Positions 53,337 to 64,000 of a stretch of DNA of 64,000 bases are shown piece by piece. A model generated the notes under the pieces. That model ran no database searches. It worked only from the letters and a program-made list of their open reading frames with translations, and had not been told where the DNA came from. The stretch is taken from contig SMSO01000025.1 of the NCBI GenBank assembly GCA_004764695.1, positions 3,059,102-3,123,101 on the forward strand. Reading direction: 5' to 3'. Numbering within the stretch: the stretch's first letter is position 1; the number at the start of each line of letters is the position of its first letter. A program made the position numbers and the translations under genes. Source of the DNA: Schizochytrium sp. TIO01. Taxonomy: Eukaryota; Sar; Bigyra; Thraustochytrida; Thraustochytriidae.

Positions 53337-55500
53337 TAGGTAGGTACGTGCTACTTCTGACTGACTGACTGACCATCGATGGAGACGTTTCGATTTTTAA
53401 GAAGGATGAAGACGAGCGAGTTAAACTCGAAGAACTAAGAACTCCCTCCGTGAAATGACTTTGGATGGACAACCAGTCCGTGCGAGTCGAGTCGAAGAGG
53501 CCGCCTGCGTGAATCAGTCGGACCTGGCCCTTTTCGGGGTTTCGTGCGAGGCCCGCGACAAAACGTGGGTCGCAGATGGCGTATCGTGGTAGCAAGAGCT
53601 GGCGTCCGAGTTCTGTGTGAAGCAAAGGTGTATGTATATATATGTACACTTTCCGCTTGTGCGCCAGCTCAGATATCAGACATTCAGACATTCATTATAG
53701 ACAGCCTTGCTCGCCTGAAGTGTTTTTGCAACTCGAGCACCTTCTCAATGCTCGAAGCACTGTCCATCCAAGACGATCGATCGCCAGTCTTCGACAGCTA
53801 CAGCAGCACGACCGCCTCGTTTCACAAACGAACGCAGGCGCCAGAATGCATGCTTACGGTTTGAGAACCCTCCCAGCCAGGTTTCAGGTTTCAGGTTTCA
53901 AGGCATCGATCGGTAGCCTAGTGAAATCGCATGAAGTCGCCTTTTCTCCGAGACTGCGGACGCTCTCGCATTCTCCCCCATATCCTCTCAATCTGTATCC
54001 GCCGGGACGAGCCATTTCGAGGGACTAGTCCTCGTAGAAGAAGGAGAAGAAGGAGAAGGAGAAGTCCAAGCAGCAAACTAATGGAGCCAACACTTAGCGG
54101 GAACTGCCAGCACCGCCTGCCTAAGACCAAGCGCGTCTGTCCCGAGGCGGCTTTGCTTGCTTGCTTTCTTTCTTGCTTAGCTTGCTTAGCTTCTTTCCTT
54201 TGGCAATGATGACCACCTGCGAAAGAGGGTGTTCCTGGCCGATGCAGGCGTCTTCGACCAGGCACTGGGACTGCTGATGTGGTGAGGAGGGAGAGAGAAA
54301 GAGGGCGGTCCGTGCGCAAGCGCGGAGAACCGTCGACGAGGCGGCGGCGGCTGGCGAGGCGAGGCGAGAAGGCGCAGAGAAGAAGAGGGAAACAGGCGCA
54401 CCACAGAAAGAAAAACAGAGAGAGAGAGAGAGAGAGAGGCGAAAACACAGCAGGAACCACGGTATCTGCTACAGCTCCAGCTGATCCCGCGCCAGAGAGC
54501 ACGAATCGTGACAACTACACAGCATTAGGGAGGGAGGGAAGGAGGGAGGGACTGCTTGTAGCTAGCCAGCGAGCCAGCCAGCCAGCCAGCCAGCTTCTTC
54601 ATTCTCGATAAGTCCAACAGTTTACAGAGTTGGGTAAGCAAGGAAAGCCCAGGCCAAAAGCATTCCTCAGTACCAAAGATGCACTCACCCACCTACTGAT
54701 GTTGAAAGCAGTGGCCGTAGAGCTGTAGAGCGCTGGTTCCACTGACCCGTCTTGGGGTATGTATGTATGTATATATTTAGTCACGTCATCGTGAATGCAC
54801 GAGGTATACATACTAATTATCGCCAGATGGACCTGTAGAGGCCTTTATTATTTTGTTTCTTCTCCTTCCTCCTCTTCTTCTTTTCTGCCTTTGTGGGCTG
54901 CTTTGATGATTCGATTGCAAGAGGCGCTTATTAGTGAAATTGAAGAGGCGCCTACAGGAACACGCTCGCTCACCCGACTCGGTAGCAGCAATTAATTGCG
55001 GAGGCCCATCGCGCCTGCACGTTAACTTGCTAAAAGACTTCACCCTGCTCCACTCTGACTGCGTGATGATGACAGAGTGGTTTTCTTTCTCTATAGCTAG
55101 TCACTTTTGTGGGTTCGTCGCCGCCGTCTCTCTCTCTCTCTTTCTCACCTCCTTCGACACGATCTTTCGTGAACTTTGAGAGCTCGAAGCTCCCTCCTTA
55201 CCCCGCCTTAGTCGCCTTCTACGCCGCCTCTGATGCTGTTGCAATGCTGGTAGAAAGAAATTATAAAAAGAAAAGAAAAGAAGATGCGCCAAGCCATGTC
55301 GCCAAAATCAGTGAGCCGGTGAAAGTTACCTGTGAACCCAAAATGGTCCGCAGCCTCGAGGTTTCCGCTGCGATTCCACGAAGGCAGAACAGGCCTCGGC
55401 CGGCCGAGGCTAGACTGAGACGAGGCTTGGAAGGCGCGGCCGCCGTGAAGGCGAAGACTCGCTCAGCTACAGCTAGCTAGCTAGCTAGCCTGGCGAAGGT

Positions 55501-56920
55501 ACAATACCAACTCAACAGAATGAATAAATGGACGTTCCCTTTCCCTCTTTTTCTTTGGTTGGTTGACAATCTGTTGGTTTGTAATAACACATGGAACAGT
55601 AGAACACTGTGCTTTCTTTGCTCTCTTACGAACCATGAAAAGAAAGGCGGTCTTTCTATTCTAATTTTGTTTTCGCTTACTTATTATAATAACTTTTCTG
55701 AGCCGTGGCGAGAGCTCTTTCGATTACAAAAAAAAGAAAAAGAAAAAACTGTTGTATAAATAATTTTTATTTTCTACATTTTCTAAAGGGAAGGCATTAT
55801 ACATCACAATGAACATAGTGAGGAAATATAACATTTCAAGAAGAAAAGGATGATTTAAAACAAAACGTAAGCAGAAGGAAGAGTAACTTGAAGAGACTGC
55901 CGCCCCAGTCTTACGAATAAAAGGTTGGTTGCTGACTCGTACTCGTGGGAAGTGGCAGTGGATGTCCCGTTTCCCGTGCTTGGAAAAGGCTCTCGCGCGC
56001 TCTAGGTCGGAAACTCGAAGGTTGCATTGGTGAAGGCTCCAGATCCTTCACTCGAATTGATTATGGCCTACTATTAGCGATCGGCAGGTTATCGTTCTCT
56101 CTTCCTCCCCTGCGGATGGAGAAGGATTTCACCATCTAGACACAGAAAGAGAGAGAGAGAGAGAGAGAGGCCAGCGCCAAATTCGTCAGTTTTGCATTGC
56201 AGACCTGCGCTCTTTGGGCTTCTTCTCTTCTCCGCGCTATTCAAGCCTCCGTTCATTGGACCAAAAGTCCTCCCTCCTTGTGTGCAGCGTGCAGCATTTC
56301 AATTTGTGTCGATTCCAACTTTCATCATTGCGAGTTCGCCCAATCGATAATTTCTCTGCTCTATTGGATCGCGAAGTCAACATCAAACCAGATTGGCAGC
56401 AGCTTTCGAACTGATTGAGCTCGCACGCTCACAGAAAGAACACAGCACAGCGAGTGCCACTGCTGGAAGATGGCCGGCGCGAGCCTCTTCTCTCCTTCAA
56501 GTTTCAATCACTTTCAATTTTGTTTTCTGTTTTGCAGAGTTTAGGTTTCGTTTTGCCAATCCACTCGTACCCTCATCCGCGTTGTTCAGCCTTAAGAAAG
56601 GAACGGGGACAAGACAATAATAACAACAAGTAAACAAAAAAGTTTATTTCGTTTTGTGACTTTAGCTAAACTTGTTTCGAAGTTGTACTCGTAGTATTAC
56701 TTTTATTTTATTTTTCCCAACTTATTTATTCAATTGAGACTAAAACAAATATAGACTTTGCATAGAAAAGACGGCTTCATCTTTAATAATTCATTGATCT
56801 ATTTTTTTAGTTTAAACAAATTCGTTTAATAATAGTATACCTACTTTTAATACTTATTCTTGTTTTTATTCTTTTTAAGCTTCTCACTTTTTCTTCTTTC
56901 GCTATCATTATCTCTACTAT
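55501..56920. other. AT-rich blocks around a mixed segment
   Basis: AT-rich DNA (55640-55880 and 56620-56920) surrounds a mixed segment (55880-56600). No gene is recognised. Confidence 0.35.
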
Positions 56921-56987
56921 TATTAGCTTTTAGACTTGAGTAGACGCTAAGAAGCCTGAAACACTCCTACTGATCGAATGCATCGAA

Positions 56988-56995
56988 TATAAAAG
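56988..56995 (+). promoter_or_regulatory. TATA-box-like element
   Basis: TATAAAAG lies 63 bases upstream of an ATG at 57058 whose frame runs 55 codons, or a few codons to a GTAAGC donor-like site at 57084. The spacing suits a promoter, but no product is recognisable, so this may be chance in AT-rich DNA. Confidence 0.2.
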
Positions 56996-59900
56996 AGGCA
57001 CAAGCGTGGAGGCGGTGGTGCTTGTTGACCACCAGACTCTCTTATTTGCAATTGACAATGTTCGGCCGACCTATGCCCCACAGTAAGCGAGATGATGATC
57101 GAGTTACTTGCCCTAAAACCTTTTTAAAAACGACTTGGAAGCGCATTTTACTGCGAACTACAACACAACACAGCACAGCACTGCTGCTGCTGCTGCGCTT
57201 GCGCTCGTCTTGTATCTGTTGTTGAAAAGTCGAGGGCCCCTTCCTGGTGATGGTCTGATTTAGCTGCTGGTTCACGGGAGCCACGGCGAGGACGGGCAGA
57301 GGCTTCTTTTAGTGAGTGGTACGTACCTAAATAGGCAGTTGATATGCGGCAACATGAAATATCGAAGCATGGATGAAAGAGAAATAGGAAAATAAGGCGG
57401 CTGTTTCTCTGATTTATGCTTGTTGTTTATTTATTCCTTTTACATGCTTGGTGGTGGTGGTGGTGGGGGTGGTGGTGGTTCCAGGTACCGCCTTCGCTAT
57501 ATACGAGTAATCCCTCTGATTGTTCCGAAATAGAAATTGATTCACTCATTCATGCATTCATTCAACCATCCATCTTCTGTGTACCTTTTTAAGTGCAGAT
57601 CGTCAAATAAAAAGTGCAACGGCGGATATTTTTAGGTGTCAGATCCGAGTAAAGGTGCAGAAGCTGGGAGAAATGAATGAAAAGCGCAAGCAAGTGAAAA
57701 CCCATACAAAAGCAGCAAGCCTGAAAGCAACCTCAGCAGGACACGCACTTGAGTCCCTTTGAAAACCCAATACGAGAAACTGAGAATGATTGATTTGGCG
57801 ATCAGAAATATCAAAGGTCAGGTGTTTGTGAATTCGGAAACTAGGCCTATTACTGTTGCTCAACTTCGTACGAAGGCACGGATTGATTAGCAACCTTCTC
57901 TAATAGTTTCCAGACAGTCAATGCTACCATTCCCATCGCCATTTGCTGCACAGAAAAGACACTGATACCTCAAAGTGCTGAAAAGAACAAGCACCACGAT
58001 GGTCCACTCTTCTCACAAGGATAGATGACTCGCTCACTCACTGGTAGTACTTCAACGGCACAGTGCTGCTCGTGAGAGCGGAGCTAGCTCTAGGAGCAGA
58101 GCCATCCATTCCCCATGCAGTGGTGATCTTATAGTTCGCATTTGACAGCCGCCTTGCTGTAGCGCCAATGCTTCGGAGAAAAGACCTCGAGCAACTCAGA
58201 GAGAGATTAGTGGTGAGTTGATGAATGAATAAATGAATGAATGACGCTTCCGAGCGATCGAAATTTCACCCCAGAGCTTTTTGCGGGTTCCGACAGCGCG
58301 AGCTCTTCTCATTAATAAAAGAACGTTTCGTCATAAAGTGACATAAACAGGCAAATAAAGTAACAGACAGATTATGAGCAATGAAGACTAAACAGTTTTA
58401 AGCGCATCTGTTATAGGTAGTGTGCAAATGCTATACGATGGGGCACGAGGTCTACTGTGCAATGCCGTAATCATATGCATCGAATGGGGAAATTTGTCCG
58501 TCGCAGAGTGTTTGTTTCTCCACTCGAAAATATAGCGCAAGTCCCCAAGAAAGGTACTTGTTTATTCATTTATAAAATTAGATAGGATATGCATCTCGCT
58601 TCCATGCTGAAGAAGGTAAAGAGACCCCATATCGATCAAACTGTGAAAATGAAATGTCTGAACAGAATTTTTTCAATATTTCATTCTCCGGAATCCTCTC
58701 CTTCTTTCGTGCTCATCTCCAGGATTAGTTGTTCAACTTTTTAAAGACAATCACCACCCAGGCAGGTGAAAATTAGTACACCTTATAAAACACATTCTGC
58801 GATTCTCTAGAGCTAAAATGTAATTTATTGAGTGTAACTCTTATTTTATTTTACTGTTGGTGCAATTGCTCAAACATCTCCTCCTCCTCCTCCCTGAATC
58901 CACAGAAGCAGATGCCTGCCCTGAACGTCGCATGCACAACTTCTGTGCGTTATTTGTTATCCGTATGCCTAATCTACCCCGTGTTTGGGGCTCGGGGACC
59001 GGAGTTACCTTGGCACCCTCATTCTCCGAATAGCTGTTTATGCACTCGCTCCATGGATGAGTTGTCTTGTCCTTAACGAATACATTTTGCTTCCTTCAAA
59101 AATCTCCATCATGGTGGTTCATTCATACATGCATAGCTAATATATGATTTAATTCTTAATCTCTTTAGGCCTTCACTGGAATGAGTGAGCGTTGCTCCAT
59201 CGCGCCAGGTGGCCTAAGTCCAGTCCACTCGTGCTTTCTCCCAACCCTGAAGCAAGCAAGCCTGCTGCTGCGTGTTGTAAACTAGCCATGTATCTGCTGA
59301 CTTTCCAAGCCAATTTCATGAGAAGAAGAATGCATACCTATAAGCCGTGGAAGCCAAATGCTTTTTCTAAAAGGAGATGCATGCGTACCTAGCACATCGG
59401 CCGTTCTTTCTTTTTGTAGTTCCCAACTAATCTATGGATCTATCTATTGATCTATCTGTTGATCTATCTATCGATCTATCAATCTCCATCTTCTAGCTCC
59501 TAGTGAACGTAAGGAATCCAGCCTTGCCGCCCACGCACGAAAGGAAGGCAGGCAGCATCAAGCCAGGCGGAGAGACGAGATTCCCGCCCTCCTCCCATGC
59601 CCAGCCAGCTGGTACATGCACCGACAGTGGATGATTAACAACTCCGCCCGCACTGCTCCACTCCTCCCTCCTGCACCACGCCGCCATGCATCGTGCCGAG
59701 CCCTCACTTCTCTTCGAACCCAAGGCACCCAATAAGTAATCAATACCAGAGTACTGTTGAGAATGCAGATGAACAATACTGCGCTCATACACTTAGAGGC
59801 GGTCCTAAGGCACTACGCCAGAAGAGTACACATACATATATACATAATACATACACACCTTCTTACTTTCTTTCTTTCTTTCGATCAAAAAGAACGCCTC

Positions 59901-60700
59901 GGGTCGCTGAGAAGGAGAAGGCGTTGGTGCGAACTGCGTCTATTTACCGCCGAGAGAGAAGGCGGAGCTGCTGTTGGTTATAGCGCGTCCGTATCAGCTG
60001 CCTCAGCATTTGCATCAAGCAAGCAACTTCGCTTTCGAGATGACAGTGGAAAGAAAAGGTGTCTCTAGCTCACTAACCCGTGCAGGTAAAAGCAGTCCCT
60101 GCGGAGGGGTAATTCACCCTTTATTCTCTCTCTAGCTCTAGCTAGAGAAAAATAAGTTAAACAGCAAATCAAATGACGTCTCTGGTGACATATATATATC
60201 CGTACGAAGCAACTCACTCACTCGCTACGGATCAACTTCTCGATCTTAGCAACGATGAATCGACCTTCTGATAATGCAAACCAAGCTCTCGTGATGCAGG
60301 TGGTACCAGGACCTCTGAATGCAAGTTGGAAAGGAGAGATTCTGGGTAGGAGATTGCCAAGCAGACCGAGAGGGCCCTAAGAAAGCCAGGCGCCGAGAAG
60401 GAGACCCACTCGAGTGCTATCGCGTAAGGGCTCGAACTTGCTAACTTGCTTGCTTGCTTGCTGGCTGGCTGGCTGGCTGGCTGGTTGGCTGACTAACGTG
60501 CTTACTTACTCAGTTATTGGAGGTGATGCGTGAGGTGAGTGTTGTTTCACTTTCTTTACAAAGATCGATCCATCGATCATTGAAAATTTAAAATGGTGGA
60601 GCCGCCACTAGTGAGGCGCATAAATGGAAGACTCGGAAGAGGAAGTAGACACGCATGCACTGCGCGCCAGCAGCGGTCAGCGAAGTTATAGGAAGAATGG
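56996..60700. other. Mixed-composition desert block
   Basis: Contains a GGT array (57449-57480), a GATCTATC array (59436-59482), a TTTC run (59864-59882) and a CTTG/GGCT compound array (60441-60490). A coding-like ATG stretch starts at 60254. No known gene is seen. Confidence 0.3.
60441..60490. repeat. (CTTG)n then (GGCT)n compound microsatellite
   Basis: Three to four CTTG units followed by about six GGCT units and GTTG/GACT variants. Confidence 0.9.
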
Positions 60701-61420
60701 TTGATGACATCTGCTTTCATCAAAAGTCTTTTATTTGTTTAATGCTATTTTTAATGCTATTTTTAAAAAGAGAAGTTTTATGGTTTTGTTTTTTTGCTTT
60801 AAATTATATGTTTTCTCTGTTCTGATAAATCGTTCTTTTTGTTTCCAGTTAAAATATTTTATGGCTGTTTTATTTTAATTTAAAATAAGATGAACATATT
60901 ATTGTTTTATTTTTAATTCCATTTTTAATTTAAATATATAGCTAAGTAAACGGGAAAATATTCGATAAGGAATAGAGCCTTTCCGATTTCTTTCATTTCG
61001 AACGAAAAGGTTCTTTAAACTTTATGCTTCTAGCTTTTTAATTGAAGATCATTTAAACCCCTTTTTTTTCTTTTCTTTTCTTTTTAATGAAAGAGGCCAC
61101 CTCCCTTTGTGGTCTTTAACTTTGAAAGCTTTTTGCACATACATATTTATTTACCTACGCTGAGCTGAGCTGACAGCAAGCAAGCTATCCGCTGATTTCG
61201 AACTTGACAGGACCATGGCCCGCACCAATGTTTGTACGCCACTAAGTATTGGCATACGTCGTAGGTCACCATCATTACATCGGCTGCCAGCTTGAACCTT
61301 TATTTATTAATTAGTCTCATTGTCACATTGCACCATTCTAATTCTTTTTAATTAAAATTTCTTTATATTTATTTTTTGGAACAGAACATCGCCTAGGTCA
61401 ATTAGAAAATAGAGAAGACG
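60701..61420. other. AT-rich block
   Basis: AT-rich unique DNA with a CTTTT run at 61058-61085; no coding signal. Confidence 0.4.
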
Positions 61421-64000
61421 AAAGACCGTTCAAATGGGGGTTTTGCCTTTCGAAGCTACGCGACAACCTCAAACCTCTGCAAGACCTGGAGAAGAAGAAA
61501 CTACACCTAACCCTGAGGTGTCTTACCTAAAAGACAAAAAATACTTCTTTCCATAAGTATCCCTCAATTCATACCACTCTTGCAGACTCTGGATCCAAGG
61601 GAATGAATGCGATGCCTGCGTTTGATTCATTTTTCTTGCTTTTTTTAATTTGTTTTTGCCTTTCTTTTCACGAGCGCCACCTGAGAAGCACAAAGCAATA
61701 ACCAAAGAGTGCACTAGGTACTAAATTGAAGTGGAAGCAAAGATTGGCGGGCGAAACCACTCCCGGCTCGCTCAGTTCGGCAGCTTGCTGCTTGCTCGCG
61801 GTCGTTTGCTTACTTTTCCATACACATCGGCAGGAGTAGATTGGCGCCTACAGATGGAGCGGAGGGCTCCAGAGAATCCGCGGCTTTGCTGACCGTTCCC
61901 TCGTCGTTCGGAGCGTGAACGTCAGCGATTTTCTTTTTTATGTATATGTACGTATGTATGTATATGCATATGTATAGTGGAGCAAAGAAAAGAAAAGAAA
62001 AGGACATTAGGGGGAACCATACTTTTGGTTTAAAGAGAGGGTATTTTATAGATAAAACCTCTTTTTGCTTCGTGTTTCATTCAGCTTTCACTTAGCTACG
62101 GCTTAGAACTAGGTAGTACAGAGGGAGAGAGCCTCTTCTTTTCTGTCATTTTATCTCCTTTTTTTTTTTAAGTTTGGCTGCTTTCGTAAACAAAAAAAGT
62201 CCTCAGTTTCTGCTACAAAGTTAGTTTTCGGACTGTGAGGGTCAGAATACTGGGCAGCTGGCGTTCTTCTTTGCGTTCATTCTTCGCTCTCTTTCTTTCA
62301 AAGCCTGTTCTGGTGGTGGACTAGCTGGTTAGGTAGGCAGGCACCTACTTGGAAGTTCTTCGCTTGCCCGGGTTTTCGGAATGATGACGATCTTCTCTCG
62401 TTTCAGAAAAAGGAAGTTAGTTCACCCACACAAGTTATCATCTGTTTCTCATTTCTCCGTTCTGTTTCTCAAAGAAGCTCATTGAAATAAATGCTGTTTC
62501 TACAGACACAGATAGACAGACTCCTTTATAATTCTTCTCCATCTCTCTCTCCTCGCTGCACGCCTGCCAGCCAGACCGCACTCGGTTGCACTTTTGCTGG
62601 AGTCGAACGCAGGCGCTTCGATCAATCATCCTGGAGAAGTGCACAAGTGTATTTAATAATATCCGCCGCGGCGGTTGAGAGATGGGCCTCCACCGATTAG
62701 GGGAAATCTAACAGAGCAAATACATACTTTGCTTTTACAACAATACAATATTTCTTCACTAAGTAAAGTTGCTATTTTTAAAGATAATCATCATCATACA
62801 TAAAAATCATTGAATACACTGTCTGCCTGTGCACTATTGGTAGGAGTAACAGGCACCTAGGAAAGAGAAGCAGTCAGAATGCTTTTTATGAAATGTCTTT
62901 CTTTTCTTTTCTTTTCTTTTCTTTTATATTAACGTGGGCTTCCTCTCTTCAACGGGAAACATAGTAAAGATAGATCCCCCTCGGTTGTTGTCTGCTTAGT
63001 CGCTTGCTTCGAAGACCTGTGCGCGAACGTTCTCTGGCCTTTAGAGAGGGGTATCAGGTTGGTTTACTGGAAGCAGCCTTGCTTATTCGCGATGGATGAA
63101 GAGCAAACAATATGGTCGAACTCGAGCTCGTTTGTTTCCAAGTTTCTCCGGCTATTGCTCTTCAAGCGAGCGTTTTTAACTGCTGCTGCTTCGAAGAAAA
63201 CAAAGTTGCAAATGATCAAAGTAGTGCAGGGAGGAATGATTTGCCCTTTGTGACACACAACCAATGTTGAGCGTGGCCTACTACTTAAGGGCCGATGGCT
63301 TCTTACGAAATAGCCAGCAAGATGCGAGGCCTTTTCCCTGCTGCTCAGAACAGCCAGCTGTCTCTTTGGAAATGAATGAAGTTTGATCAAACAGCAGCAG
63401 TCGGTTGACCAGAAGAGGTGCCTCTCCATCAAAGTTGCGCAGGCAGAGACCAGTTAAATAAAGAACTTCATGTTATTCTTTTAGCGAGTACCTATTTATT
63501 AGCTAGGTAGTGGTATTTCTTTAAACTAGCTAGCTAGCTTGCTAGGTAAAGTTTGCTTGCAAGAGCAATCTACTCCACTGGTATACATACGTGTGCGCCT
63601 ATTACTTGAAATACTGCCCGTTCTTGGTCTGTCAAACCTGCATTTGGAGACTAAGAATGCTACAAAACCTGAATTGGAGCTACGTAGCGCGTGCTCTATG
63701 CGGAACCGAACCTTTCCGTGACTTGCCATTGTCGTAAGATGTGAGCATAGAGAAGAGATTGCCTCATTCCAGCGATCCGCGTTCTTATTCATCATTTAAT
63801 GCTCAGCTCCGAAAGTACCACTTATTTAAAATAATAATAATAAATCTTTTCTTTTCTTTTTTTAATTTGCTCTAAACGTGATAGTTTTTGCAAAGCTTTG
63901 CTTCTACTATTCCTGAAATCATCGCAGTATGCGATAGTCCTGAAGAGAACGAAGATATGGCAGCCATTTAGCACCACGATCGCGCTGCGTTGCTGCTCGT
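61421..64000. other. End of the window, desert
   Basis: Mixed DNA with a GTAT array (61942-61975), a TTTTC pentanucleotide array (62899-62924) and a CTAG array (63524-63545). An ATG frame of about 53 codons at 63091-63252 (MDEEQTIWSNSSSFVSKF) has no recognisable features. No gene is called. Confidence 0.3.

Larger units (their letters stand above)
51501..55500. other. Microsatellite-dense desert block
   Basis: Carries the GCCT, GAAT and ACTT arrays listed separately, a CTAC/GTAG inverted pair around 52202-52236, GGAG repeats near 54525-54550 and a GCCA array at 54566-54593. A frame ending at 52187 contains CPKCERR and a hydrophobic tail but has no ATG. No gene is called. Confidence 0.3.

Noticed and set aside
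53918-54514. 198-codon minus-strand frame
   Set aside because: Dominated by Ser/Leu runs from GA and GAAG repeats (LSLSLSL, poly-Leu); no conserved motif.
55109-55480. 123-codon frame with KKKRKEDAPSHVAK stretch
   Set aside because: It has no ATG at its head, begins in a CTCT repeat and ends in an AGCT repeat; no family recognised.
62550-62640. tRNA-like GTTCGACTCC box on the minus strand
   Set aside because: There is no matching A box or acceptor-stem pairing at the required distances, so no tRNA can be folded.

Overview
The window reads as nuclear DNA of a eukaryotic microbe. It encodes a spliceosome protein (ISY1), MBF1, a eukaryotic-type fused GMP synthase, a NIPA-type magnesium transporter, an AAAP amino-acid transporter and a type II membrane glycosyltransferase. 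Almost all recognisable genes are single uninterrupted reading frames, separated by 1-4 kb and placed on both strands with no operon structure. There are no bacterial-style ribosome sites, IS elements or CRISPR arrays. An intron-poor unicellular protist (stramenopile, perhaps labyrinthulomycete-like, or a red alga) fits best, but that lineage guess is inference and not proven by anything in the window.

Layout. Bases 1-25.4 kb form a gene-bearing block: ISY1 (+), a HAD phosphatase of the phosphoglycolate/4-nitrophenyl phosphatase family (+), MBF1 (-), a small mitochondrial-looking membrane protein (+), a NIPA-like Mg2+ transporter (-), an AAAP transporter (-), an OCIA-like two-helix membrane protein (+), a fucosyltransferase-like type II membrane protein (-), GMP synthase (+), and a putative nuclear regulator carrying four SUMO-consensus sites (-). 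The 3.9 kb between the glycosyltransferase and GMP synthase is full of tetranucleotide repeats and holds a possible intron-containing or broken gene.

Bases 25.4-64 kb are very different. No intact conserved gene is recognisable over 38 kb. The DNA alternates between AT-rich blocks and less AT-rich blocks crowded with tetranucleotide microsatellites (GAAT, GAAA, GCCT, CTTG, GACT, GATA, GGTA, GATG, AATC families), one 16-bp minisatellite and poly-purine tracts. Within this desert I see a frameshifted relic of an actin-family gene (36.74-37.0 kb), a short phospholipase-C X-domain-like motif (33.7 kb), a 5S-rRNA-like segment (33.26-33.33 kb), and a tandem duplication whose copies differ mainly by G:C to A:T changes (34.6-34.75 kb). 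It looks like a repeat-rich, gene-decaying compartment, or one whose genes are split into exons too short to see by eye.

The genes do not form a pathway. They are housekeeping functions (splicing, transcription coactivation, purine synthesis, metabolite repair, ion and amino-acid transport, glycosylation). I did not find a convincing new multigene system. The items most worth a second look are the SUMO-motif regulator, the actin relic, the 5S-like element, the duplicated segment with directional mutations, and the sharp change from gene block to repeat desert.
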